Shown here: piece by piece, positions 21,604 to 34,300 of the stretch | How the letters are laid out: the number at the start of each line of letters is the position of its first letter | Position numbering within the stretch: position 1 is the stretch's first letter | Source: Odontesthes bonariensis | Taxonomy: Eukaryota > Chordata > Actinopteri > Atheriniformes > Atherinopsidae | Length of the DNA: 64,000 bases | Direction of reading: 5' to 3' | Assembly: GCF_027942865.1 (NCBI RefSeq) | Contig: NC_134514.1 | Span: forward strand, 38,559,765-38,623,764 | The notes under the pieces: generated by a model | What the model was told of the DNA's origin: nothing | The model's database searches: none | Seen by the model: only the letters and a program-made list of their open reading frames with translations | Translations under genes and position numbers: made by a program

Positions 21604-22390
21604 GTAAGTTTAACGCCTTAAACAATGTTCGGTGTTCGTGTTTGAATTGTTAAGCTGTTGATAATAATTTATTTTTCATATAAGCGTAGACGCAATGAAG
21701 AAAATGAATCCGAGGTCCAGTCACTTTGGACTGTAGTCCGGTTTCCCGTTCAATAAGCTGACACAAATAACTCATTCATTTAAATGCAAACTGACATCAA
21801 ATGAGGATTTAAATGCAGGATTCTTTGTGGAGGAAAAGAAAATTAATTTCAGATGGGGAAAATGTTTTCTATAAAATCTGTTGTGGTCTATATAAGTTTG
21901 AAGGAGGTTATACAATGACGCTTTATTTAAAAAATACAGAATTTAGTATTTTTATATCATCAAAAGCCCAATTTAAGATCCACTTAGCTTGTTCTTGTGA
22001 TTTGTTAAAGAGAACAAATGGCAGTGACAGTTGTAAACTGTTATGTGCGGAAAGCGCGATGGAAAATTCAAAATGCTTTCATTCGTGACATAGGTTTTGA
22101 GTAATACATTTAAAATATTTTACTTCAGCTCCTTTTCGCCAAAGCATTTCTTATAAGTCTACAACTTTCCTTATGGTTTGGAAATAACTGGCCATTTAAT
22201 GCTTATTTATTTGGATACTGTACATGGAGGAGGTGGATGGGGGGACAGGGATATTTGGTCATTGCCATAAAATACTAAGGAGGGCCTTGTGAAAATGCAG
22301 CGAGAGATCAAGTTCATTGTGTAATTTCAAGCAGATAGTTAATTATTTAATAGACCATGGATTATCACTTGTAATGGTGAAGGTGATTGC

Positions 22391-25300
22391 ATGGAGAGGC
22401 AGGTGGTGCAGCGGGCCAGGGAGGCCTTCCTCAGTGGCAGGGCTCGGCCCCTGGAGTTCAGACTGCAGCAGCTTCATGGCCTGCAGAGGATGATCACAGA
22501 GAAAGAGACGGAGATCTCCACCGCTCTCAAACAGGACATCAACAGGGTGAGAAAACCCAAAAGAGACTGCCTCACCACTGTATGTTGTGAACCATTTTGC
22601 TTGCTTAACTGACCACTATGCGGGCCTTCCCACAGAGTCAATATGACACTCCACTTTTGGAGCTGATTGGCATTGAGAACGAAGTCAAGCTGGCCATAGA
22701 AAAGCTTAAAGAGTGGGCAGCTCCTCGATCGGTGGAGAAGAACATCCTCACGATATCAGATGAAGTTTATATCCAGCCAGAGCCCCTGGGAGTGGTGCTC
22801 ATCATTGGGGCCTGGAACTACCCCTGGGCCCTCACCCTGCTGCCACTGGTTGGAGCTATCGCAGCAGGTAGGGAGTCCTTTTTTCTCCAGTCCTTCAATT
22901 TGATTGCAATCTCAGATCATTCAAATGTGTTACTTTCAATGGCACAAATAGCTTCAGAAATGTTTTCCAAAGACTCCAAAGTGAGACCATGAACAGGACC
23001 TGGTCATCACAATTATTGAGCTGCTGCATTGGCCCTTCAGTCAAGAAATGCTAAATAATGAATACCGTAGTAAATAATACACTCTCATTACACGTTTCGA
23101 AATGCTGCATTTTTCAGATATTTTATATGAAGTCTCATGTAATGCAGTTCAATGAAACTACAATCACAATAGTTTTTTAGAGCAGCACAGTCTTAGAAAT
23201 GGATTGGGATTGTGGTTTTTGAACAGATGAAATTCTAAATTATGGTGCTTGATATATGCATAATTCCTCTGTTTTACATTTTTATCAGCATTGTTTGGTG
23301 TCTAACTTAATACTGAGTGCCAAATGCACTTGTGCATTTTTCTATTTTGTAGCTGTAGAACCTGGCATAAAATTGGATTTATATATCATTTTTGGTATTA
23401 TTATTTTAACTTCTTTTTTAAAAATGTCCAGGTCAATATTGTTTATTGGAGCCCCTTTTCGCAGCTATTACAGCTGCAAGGCTCTGTCTCTCTAAATTTG
23501 TCACATCTAGTCAATGGGATCGTTGCCCATAGCACCATTAAGCTAAGTGGATTTTGCCAGATGAGTAGTAAGTGCTCCACAGACGGAGCTGCAAACAAAC
23601 CTAGACCAATTCATATTGTCAAACAGCAGTTTTTGTACAATTGTGGTGGAAGTTTTTCTGAACTTCATATTAAGTTTTTCTTACCTGCTATTACATCTGA
23701 TGAGAAATGAAATAGACCTTTCTTTCTTCTGCAAAAGAGGTCAATCTTACACCACTGAAATCATTGAAATCATTTATACCTGAGGAAGGGGCATCTGCAC
23801 TGGAAATAGCACCATGTCAGAATGACACAATCAATCATGTAAGTGATTTTAAGTCAGGCCTATCATCCAAACGTACAAGAAAAGAGAAACTGCAGGCTTA
23901 ATTGAATTAAACTTCCTGTGTGAAACATATGGGGACAACTTGGAGTAGCTTTTGAGCCTGGGGCTATCTTTCTTTAAACCCACATCTATAAAGTTTTTAG
24001 TTCATTCATTTTGTTTATTTTTGAGCAATGATCAGTAGTGGAGGTATAGATAAACTAAGCATTTATTTGTTACCAGATTTCATTGATCTGTGGGCTCTTT
24101 CAATTAAAGTTGTTGTTTTAAAGGAAATCATCTCATTTCAAACATCAATCTAAAAATATTACAAGGACGAAACTATGACCTTTACGTGTCTTACTCAACT
24201 GTCATCCAAGCTGTCAAAACTATTCTTTAATCTCCACCTCGTCTTCTGTTGTTACTCATCTCTCCCTTTCCTGGTTGTTGTGAGAGAAATATCCTGCTTC
24301 TCTGCTGTTCATGCTCCATTTGACTGCCTCCCACTCTGCATTCTCATCCCCCTACTTAGTTTCTTTGCATCACTCAGTGATCTCATCCCATTCATAGAAA
24401 CCTGTGTTCTCTGTAAACAGGCAATGCAGCTGTGGTGAAACCATCGGAGCTCAGCGAGTATTCGTCCCTCCTGCTCCGTGCGCTGCTGCCTCGCTATCTG
24501 GACAAGGTACACCAGCTGCTATTGTTGATGGAAAGATGCTAGGCAAAATGTCTGGGATGTTAAAGCCTCATATCAACACAACACAGCACATCACAGATAT
24601 TTCTGAAGTGGTCTCATTATATTGGAATGCTCACATTCTTCCCAAAGATTAACAACATCCTTTTATTCAAATATTTTTCATCTTTTTGTCAGTTACCCAG
24701 TGTTTCATATATGTTCAAAGATAAAAGAAGTAAGTTAATGAATATATGGATTTTTAAAGAATGAAATATACCGTTCATTTCCAGGATCTGTACCCAGTAG
24801 TGACGGGGGGAGCATCAGAGACACAGGAGCTACTGAGGCGCAGGTTTGACCATGTCTTCTACACAGGAAGTAGCACAGTTGGGAAACTGGTGATGGAAGC
24901 TGCAGCCCGCCACCTAACGCCGGTGACTCTGGAACTGGGAGGGAAGAGCCCCTGCTATATTGACAAGAACTGTGACATCAGGATTGCCTGCCGGTAACAG
25001 GATGTTTAAATCATCTGGAAATCAAAGAGAGTGGAGGTTTAGTAATCAAAGCTGGTAAATAGGCACTAAATTTAACTGCTGTAGCAAGTAAGTCTGCAGT
25101 TCTTTAAGAAATTGGTGAAAGAATTGATAAAATGCTTATAAATGGCATTCATTTCTGTAGGTTACTGCTTTTAAATGACAGAGCTGATGTCTAGCCATTT
25201 AAGTTAAAAAAAAGACTATATTTCTATCAAAATAAAACTGCATTTTCAGTTGGATTTAGTACATCAGCAGGCATCAATTTGCATTCTTTTCAGTATGCTA

Positions 25301-28300
25301 AGCAACAACATTTGTTCAGTGACTTAAAAGCTGCTTTATGAAATTGTTCAAATATTTTTTAGACTGAATACACTTTGAAGAAAGATATTAAACATGAACA
25401 TAAGCCGCTTTGTGTACAGTCGTGTCACGTGGGGGAAGTTTGTCAACTGTGGCCAGACGTGCATTGCTCCAGACTACATCCTGTGTGAGCCCTGCATCCA
25501 GGGCCGGGTGGTGGAATGCATCCGTCAGACTCTACTGGTAACACTTCAGCTGTAAACTGTTCTGACCTTAAGCTTTCAAAGTTTGTGAAGTGACACAATG
25601 TGGAGCTTTTTCAATCCCTTTGATCCATCCCAGGAATTTTATGGTGCTGACCCCAAATGCTCAGCTGACTATGGTCGAATCATCAACCAGCAGCACTTCA
25701 GTAGAATCATGAGTCTGATGGAGGGTTATACTCCTGTGGTGGGAGGACAAAGTGACTCCTCACAGTGCTACATTGGTAGGAGGAAGCATTTTCAATGCCA
25801 AATGTAGACAAATGTATCTGTTTATTATCTCAGTCTGATAAACACTGATGTTCCTTTGAAAGCCCCAACAGTGCTGAAGGACGTACCCCCCCATTCCAGG
25901 CTGATGCAGGAAGAGATCTTTGGCCCTCTGCTGCCCATAGTGACTGTTAGTGATATGGATGATGCCATTCACTTCATCAATGAGAGGGAGAAATCCCTGG
26001 CTCTCTACATCTTCTGCTCTGACAAGAAGGTGAGGCACAGAAATCATGAAGCGGGTATTTGTTTGCAGCTCATCCTGATGTCACTCTCTCTTCCTTCCCT
26101 CTGTGTCTCTAAGGCAATTAAAAGGATGATTGAGGAAACCACAAGTGGAGGAGTGACAGTCAACGATGTTATGATGCACTACACACTCAGCTCTCTCCCG
26201 TTTGGTGGCGTTGGTGAGAATAATGACACAAAGTGTGTTATTACGTGCATGTTCAAATAATGCATGTCTCCAAACAATGCGTTTCTAAAAAAGCTTCTTA
26301 ATTTGTCATAGGAAAGACACATTTCTTTCTTTGCTATGTTGCTGCAATACTCCAAACTTCTCCTAAAATATTTTACCAGGATTAATTCATATGTAGTAAA
26401 TAATCTATCTATCGATCTATCTAATAACATTAACACATGGTATGGATTTTAAGCACAACTTGTAATGTAACCTAAACTTTGTAGAGAACACAAAGGTACA
26501 GTCATGTGAAAAAGATAGGTAGTACGTATCAGGACTTATATGGTCCGTGCCAGATCTTGGAATAAGGTAAATACAACATCATGTCTAAAGTGCTGGAAAA
26601 AGCTGTTGCCGCTCAGCTGCTGCTCCATCTACAACAAAACTCTCTGTACGAGAAATTTCAGTCCGGGTTTCGTTCTGCTCACAGCACTGAGACCGCTCTG
26701 CTGAGAGTTACCAATGACATACTCATGACAGCGGATACTGGGTCTACCTCTCTCCTTGTTCTCCTTGACCTAACCGCTGCGTTTGACTCGGTGGATCATC
26801 ACATCCTACTACACCGTCTTCATGTGGAGGTTGGTCTTTGTGACACTGTTCTGGACTGGTTTAGATCTTTTCTCTCCAATCGGCTGGAATGTGTTAGCCT
26901 TGGCAAGGCCAAGTCCCAGGCTGTCTCTGTTTCCTGCGGCGTCCCACAAGGGTCAGTTTTAGGGCCCCTGCTGTTTTCCCTGTATATGCTGCCTTTGGGT
27001 CAAATCATCAATAGACATAATATCTCCTTCCACTGCTCTGCCGACGATATTCAACTATACATTAAAACTGGAGCATCATCATCATCGCCTCCTCTCAATG
27101 CCTTCATTACGTGCCTGGAGGAGATAAGGACGTGGTTAAATCAGAACTTTCTTCGGTTAAACTGCTCCAAAACTGAGGCCATGTTGTTCGGAACACCTCA
27201 CCAGGTTCAATCTTCAACTTTGACGACTGTTTTCTTTGCTGGACAAAACATCCCCCTTTCCAATACAGTTACAAATCTTGGAGTTAGATTGGATTCCCAT
27301 CTTACACTCGAAAACCACATTAAGCATCTGTTTAAAATCAGTTTTTTTCATCTTCGCAACATCTCCAAAATTCGTCCGTTTCTTTCCTTTTCTGATGCTG
27401 AGACCCTCGTCCATGCCTTTGTCTCCTCCAGGCTTGACTATTGCAACTCTCTGTTTGTTGGAATACATAAAAAATATCTTCAGAAGCTCCAATATATCCA
27501 AAACAGCGCAGCCAGGATCCTTCTGAGGGCCCGTAAATCGGCCCATATTACACCTATTCTGCATGATCTCCACTGGCTTCCTATCACCTTCAGAATTCAA
27601 TACAAAATCGCTCTCATCACCCATCAGTGTTTATACGGAACCTCACCGGATTATCTGAAGGACCTTCTCACCCCACACTCACCCTCCAGATCCCTACGAT
27701 CACATGAATGCAACCTACTCCACCTTCCTCGCTCCAGATTAAGGACCATGGGAGACCGGGCTTTTGCTGTGGCTGCCCCCCGTCTTTGGAACTCCCTCCC
27801 GGATTGCCTGAGAGCTCCACAATCACTGACTGATTTTAAAAGAGGCTTGAAGACTTTTTTATTTAAGCAAGCCTACTCTGCCTCCACATGATTTTATGAT
27901 TTTATGATGTTGATTTTATTTTTTGATTTTAGTTCAACTGTGTAAGCACTTTGAGATTTTGCTATGAAAAGTGCGGTACAAATTAAATTGATTATTATTA
28001 TTATTATTATTACAGTCATGTGAAAAAGATAGGTAGTACGTATCAGGACTTATATGGTCCGTGCCAGATCTTGGAATAAGGTAAATACAACATATTAATC
28101 TGACTGAATTGTGTTACAAAGGAACAAGATAAATAGAATAAAATAGAAAAATACTTCATTCATCCCCCAGTGGGGGGAATTTCAAAATTAGTCACGCAGC
28201 TCAGAATTAAAAAAAATATATATATAATTACAATGATTGTATATTACAACAACAACAATAATAATAATACATCAAATAATGAATAAATGTGAGAAGAAGT

Positions 28301-31300
28301 CAGCAGTCCCTGTTAAAAAGCCTTCTGGCTGTGGGGACAAAGGCCCTCCTGAAGCTCTCAGTCCTGCAGCCTCTCACTGCAGCTGCTCCTCTGTCCTGCA
28401 GCATGCTGTGGAGAGGATGTTTATTGTTCTCCAAAACAGAATCTAACTTCCTCCTCATCCATTGCTCCACCACAGCACTGAGAGGGTCCAGCCTTCTGCC
28501 TACAACAGAACCAGCCTTTTTCACCAGTTTGTCCAGGCGTCTACAGTTTGTGTCTGTAGTGCAACTCCCCCAGCAGACAGCAGCATAGAACAGTGCACTC
28601 TCAGTGATAGTGTGATAAAACATGCACATCATATCACTGCAGACACTGAAGGACCTGAGCCGTCTCAGGAAGAAGAGACGGCTCTGGCCCCTCCTGTACA
28701 CTGCGTCTTTGTTGGCAGACCACTCCAGTTTATTATCCAGCACCACCCCCAGGTATCTGCAGGTCTGAACAGTCTCTATCTCCCCTCCATCAATGCAGAC
28801 TGACTGGTATGGAGTTTTAGATCTCCTGAAGTCCACCACCAGCTCTTTGGTTTTGGTGGTGTTCAGGAGCAAACAGTTCTTTTTGGTCCAGTCAGTAAAG
28901 GCCTCCACAAGGTCCCTGTACTCCTTCTCCTGTCCACCATGCACACATGCCACAACAGCCGTACCATCAGAATACTTCTGAATGTGGCAGGACTCTGAGT
29001 TGTACCTGAAGGCCGATGTGTACAGGGTGAAAAGAAAAGGAGCCAAAACAGTACCCTGCGGAGCACCAGTACTGCATTCCAGTGTTCCAGAAACACATTT
29101 CCCCATCCTGACATACTGTGGTCTGGCAGACAAATAGTCTGTAATCCATGATGTCAGGGAGGGGGCCACACCCATACCGAGCAGCTTGTCTCTCAGTATG
29201 GGAGGCCGTATGATGTTGAAGGCACTGGAGAAGTTAAAGAACATGACTCTCATGAACCAGGCACATCAAGATAAGCATATGCCCAATGCAGCATGTACAA
29301 AATCGCGTCTCCCACTCCTGTGTGTTTCTGGTAGGCAAACTGGAGGGGGTCAAGAGCCTCAGCAACCTGCAATCTCATGTGACGAACAAGAAGTCTCTCC
29401 AAGGTCTTCATGATATGAGATGTCAGAGCCACCGGTCTGTAGTCATTCAGCTCCACCGGTTGCCCTAATTTGGGCACCGGTATGAGACAAGAAGTTTTCC
29501 ACAGCACTGGGACTTTTTCCATCTGAATGCTCATATTGAAGAGCCTCTGAAGAGGGACTGCTAGTTGACCAGCACAGTCCCTCAGAAGCCTTGGACAGAC
29601 TCCATCTGGGCCTGAAGCCCTCCATGACTAAAGTCTCCTGAGCTCAGCTCCAACCTCCTCTATAGTTGGACACAGAGGTTGTAGTGGACTGAGGAGGGCT
29701 AGTGGTGGGAGTTTCTGCACAGGTGGAGGTGCAGCTGGGGTCAGGAGGCCTGGTGGTGGAAGCTGCCGCAGAGGTGGAGGTGTAGCTTGGCTCAGGAGAT
29801 CTGGCAGTGGAAGCTGCTGTAGAGGTGGAGGTGCAGCTGGGCTCAGGATGCCTGGTGGTGGAAGCTGCCGCAGAGGTGGAGGTGTAGCTTGGCTCAGGAG
29901 ATCTGGCAGTGGAAGCTGCCGTAGAGGTGGTGTAGCTTGGCTCAGGAGATCTGGCAGTGGAAGCTGCTGTAGAGGTGGAGGTGCAGCTGGGCTCAGGATG
30001 CCTGGTGGTGGAAGCTGCCGCAGAGGTGGAGGTGTAGCTTGGCTCAGGAGATCTGGCAGTGGAAGCTGCCGTAGAGGTGGTGTAGCTTGGCTCAGGAGAT
30101 CTGGCAGTGGAAGCTGCTGTAGAGGTGGAGGTGCAGCTGGGCTCAGGATGCCTGGTGGTGGAAGCTGCCGCACAGGTGGAGGTGTAGCTTGGCTCAGGAG
30201 ATCTGGTGGATGGAAGCTGCCTTAGAGGTGGAGGTACAGCTGGACAGAAGAAGCCTGTTGGTGACAGTTGCTGCAGAGGTGGAGGTGCAGTCAGGCGGAG
30301 GAGGAGGCTTGGCGATGCAGGTTGCCATTGAGGTGGAAGTACAGCAGGGCAGTGGAAGCAGTATAGAGGAAGAAGCTGTAGTGGTGGGGGTGGAGGGAGC
30401 AGCAGCAGAGGTGGAAGGATAGCACCTTACAGTCCTGACTGGAATCACAGTGTCCCTACAGAAGTTAATGTAGTCTGTGATGGTGCTGACCCTCCTGTCC
30501 ATGTCAATGTCCATTTCTTCTTCCTCCAGCAGTACAGCCCAGTCTGTGACATCAAAGCAGTCTCTCAATGCATCACTCGCCTCTGGTGACCACTTCCTGA
30601 AAGATCTGGTAGTAACAGGAAGTCTTTGTACACAAGGCCTGTATGTGGGTTGTAGATAGACCATGCTGTGATCAGATCTACCCAGTGGTGAAAGAGACAC
30701 TGCCCTGTAAAGGCTCTAGCATGGTTGCCGCGTCTGCTAGCGCGAGCAGTATTGATGACGTCACGATTTCGTGCCCGCAATATATAGTGGCGCAAATCGA
30801 TGCGCCAGTAGTTGCAATTTTCTCCGTCACAGAGGTGGCGCTGCTACGTTAAGGTTACCGCTACTCTACAACCACGAAAGTGGAGAAGAAAACAATGAAG
30901 AGCAGGAACACTGTCATTAATTATACTGCTGCAGTATTCGGATAATTTGAATTTTTTAATTCAGTTAAAAGAGGTGAAGGTCTGAAGCCCCCGGCATCAC
31001 CACTTTTTGAGTCTCTGCCCTCTTCTTTGCCTTCACGTATCTGTCCCGTAGCTTCTTCCACACATTCTTACAGAACTCTCCCTCTTTCCCCAAAGTTCTG
31101 CCCATCTCTGTGCACCAGTTTTGGGAGTTTACGTGCTCCCTGTGCTGTTTCACTGCAGTTTCGTACAGCTGTCTGTACAAACGCACCTCCTCACTGAGCC
31201 TGGTCTCACATTGGTCCATCCGGTTCGTTGTGCTCGGCGCCGCCAAGTTACAAAAATCGACTGGTGCACGACAATGCGCTGCGCCGTCTTTTCAAGGCAA

Positions 31301-34300
31301 GCGCCAGGCCTGATACGTCATTTTGACGTCACGGTCCGCCACCGCCGTGACAGACGCGTCAACTGTAAATCCGGCTTAACACATGGTTCACTTTGGGGCT
31401 ACGATATATCATTTCATCATCCACATCGCAATGTGTGCATGTCCAGTAGTCAGTTTGTGGGACATACGAAGTTGAAATGAATTCAAACACGTCATTCCAA
31501 AACCTTTTTGCTGTTATTTCTGTCTGGTATAAAATCAATTAATCACGGTCTGCCACCGCCGTGACAGACGCGTCAACTGTAAATCCAGCTTAAGCCTCCT
31601 TCACGTTAGCATAGAACAGAACTAATGTCCTTTCTCCACGTGTTGGACAGTCCACATAAGCCTCGTTTCCACTATGCAGTCCGGTACGGGTCGGTTTGGA
31701 ACGGTACGGGTCGGGTCGGGTCGCTTTGGGGTCAGCTTGCGTTCCCACTGTACAAAGGGGACCCTCAGGGGTGGGCGGAGTGCGTGCCGAAGCGTAAATA
31801 GCAAATAACAGCAAATAACAAATAACATCCATAATTTGGAACCACCTCCAAGCTTCTTCAGCTTAATACCACACCGGCTCGCGGTCTGGTTGAAACAACT
31901 CTCTGCCATTTTTGCGGCAATCAGCTGGAAAACTTTTTGGTTTGGGACAGCGCCATCGAGCTCCCGCTGCACAGCCTCCTCACCAACACCGGAGAGCAGA
32001 GCCTGGAACCGGTCCTTTGTGCTCGGTACCCCAAGCAGAAGGGTTACGAAAATGGTAACGGTACGGTACGGATCGGTACGTTTTCGTGGTAATGGAAACA
32101 CTGAAATAAGCAAACCGTTCTCACCCGACCCGTACCGGACTGCATAGTGGAAACACGCCATTACTGTACAAAGCCAGTCAGGCAGGAGGATAGAGAGACG
32201 TGGTTGAAATCTCCTGTGATTGCAATGAATGCCTCAGGATGCTGGGTCTGTATCCTAGCAACGGCGTCATGGATGACGTCACACGCCGTTACAGGTGCCG
32301 CCCTCGGTGGAATGTAAACAACGATGACGACTGTGTATGGGAACTCTCTGGGCGCATAGAATGCACGGAAACCAACTGACAGCAGTTCGATGTCTGGACA
32401 ACAAACCCTCTCCTTAACGGTCACATTGCGGGGGTTTACCCATCTCTGATTAAAGAACAGTATAACACCCCCGCCTTTCCGCTTACCGCCGCTCGTACTC
32501 AGGTCTCGATCCGCTCGTACGGCTGTGAATGTCCACACGAGTCTGGTGTGTTGTCGCTCTTCTTATACAGCCGTTGGTTCCGCACAAGCGCCTCTAACTC
32601 ATCACACTTGTTTGGTAGTGAGTTAGCGTTTCCCATAATCACCGAGGGCAGAAAAGGTTTGTACCTCCACCTCCTGTTGTGCCTCTTTGCCTTTAGTTTC
32701 GTTCCAGCTCTGCATCCACGGTACAGCTTTGTTGTATCGGTCAGAATTGGATGTTTGATTCTGCGTCCAATCCTTGACAGTGCCAACAGTTCTTCTCTTG
32801 TTTACACTGCTCTATTGCTGCTGATAAGGCTGAATAACATAGATCCATATACTGCTTTGGATGACTGAGCCTGCAGTGCAGTGCGGTACTTGTGTTCACA
32901 TTACCACACTTTGTAAACACACTCGAAGTCCAAGGAAACTTTCAAAAACATTTGGCTTTGTTTTTATTTGATTGAGTCTTAGGCAGTGGGGTTTAACAGT
33001 TGCTACACTGAATATACTGTAAGTATGGAAGATAATATACGTTCAGTATGTCAGTATTTTACAGTATTCTGTAAGACTAACCTGTAAATTCATATGCAAA
33101 AGAGCTTCAGTGCATGCAGGATCTTCAAGAAATGCCATGTTTAAAAAGCAATGACCCTCCCCCCATTTACCCAAAGCTAAATTTGGCATTGCTTGTCGGT
33201 TCAGCTTTGGTTTACCACTGTATTTCATGATGTGAGAAGGCCACGGTTCTGTTTTTTTCTTTTTTTTGGATGGCTCGCCACAACCACTGAGTTCTCATCC
33301 ACCTTACAGAATAGGAAGAGTCTTCCATGCAGATCTTGAACCCAGGAAATCATACAGCAAAAAGACCCGCCCTACAAGGGCCAAAAAGAGGGTTACTATA
33401 ACATTCTTGTAACAAAATATACCTCTGCATATAAGCAAATATATACATATTTATTCATTCATAACCACTTTTACTGTCCATCAATGAACTGGCATTTTTC
33501 AATATTAACATGAAACAAAATGGCTGAGCCATCACTGCTCATTCTTCCCTTTTTACCGCCACTCACTCAAGAGAAAACACGAGGCGAGGGCAATGCAATT
33601 AATACCATAACATTTGAACAGATATTAATTAATTTAATGTTTTTAAACAAAACATACATGAAATCAATGCCCCTTTATCTCATATTACCACTAGCATATG
33701 CACATTCTTTTAGTCTGTCTATGAGACTAACATTAACAAAGTTTACTCACCAGAGGCTCAATCGTTACACACACAATCAGTCCAGGTTACACTTTTAAAG
33801 AAACAGGGACACAGGAGTTCAGCAGTGTGTATTTTCACAAAACAAATTTAACAAAGCTAACGTGGCTAATGGCCAAAGCTAACGCCACAGTGGCTACACC
33901 CCTCACGCGCTCTCTCGTCCTCTTTGCAGCATACGCTGTCCTCTAATCAACCCACAGCGACAAAAAAGAGGGGCTCGCTCTCCACACCGGGGAAAACAAT
34001 GACAAAACAGTCTAAATAGCTCGCTCTTCTGCTCAAAAAAGAAGTGCATGTCCAGCGAAAAGGTAGCATGCAGCTGCCTTCCCATCGGCCCGGTAGAGAG
34101 AGAGAAACAAAAAAAACTAAAAACGACACATACATCTTGACGGCGCCTGATTCGCTGTGTTACATCACGTGAACTCCTCGTGTCACCTGGATCTTGTACA
34201 CTTTGAGAAAGGCACATTCACCACACTTGAGATGAAACAAGAAAACACTTTTTTTTTCCTAGATCTAAATAAACACATGTGCATTATTTATTTTACTATT

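Larger units (their letters stand above)
28125..32840 (-). mobile_element. Rex1-like LINE (minus strand), interrupted by two insertions and a VNTR
   Basis: Minus-strand pieces in order: endonuclease region 32,161-32,786; a short piece at 31,594-31,671 ([20 protein letters not shown]); post-endonuclease region 30,430-30,705; VNTR 29,655-30,430; reverse transcriptase 28,300-29,640; and a 3' end near 28,125 with the CCCCACTGGGGGATGAATGA-type terminus. The two gaps are filled by separate DNA transposons (30,706-31,593 and 31,672-32,160). Similarity to fish Rex1 (CR1 group) is from memory of its protein. It sits antisense in the last intron of aldh3 gene 2. Confidence 0.85.

Noticed and set aside
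23256-23710. Cys/Phe-rich overlapping frames in aldh3 gene 2 intron
   Set aside because: AT-rich intron with no splice-flanked coding signal or known domain.
29848-30225. Plus-strand Gly/Ser/Cys-rich open frame
   Set aside because: It is the antisense translation of the LINE VNTR, open only because the repeat units are multiples of three.
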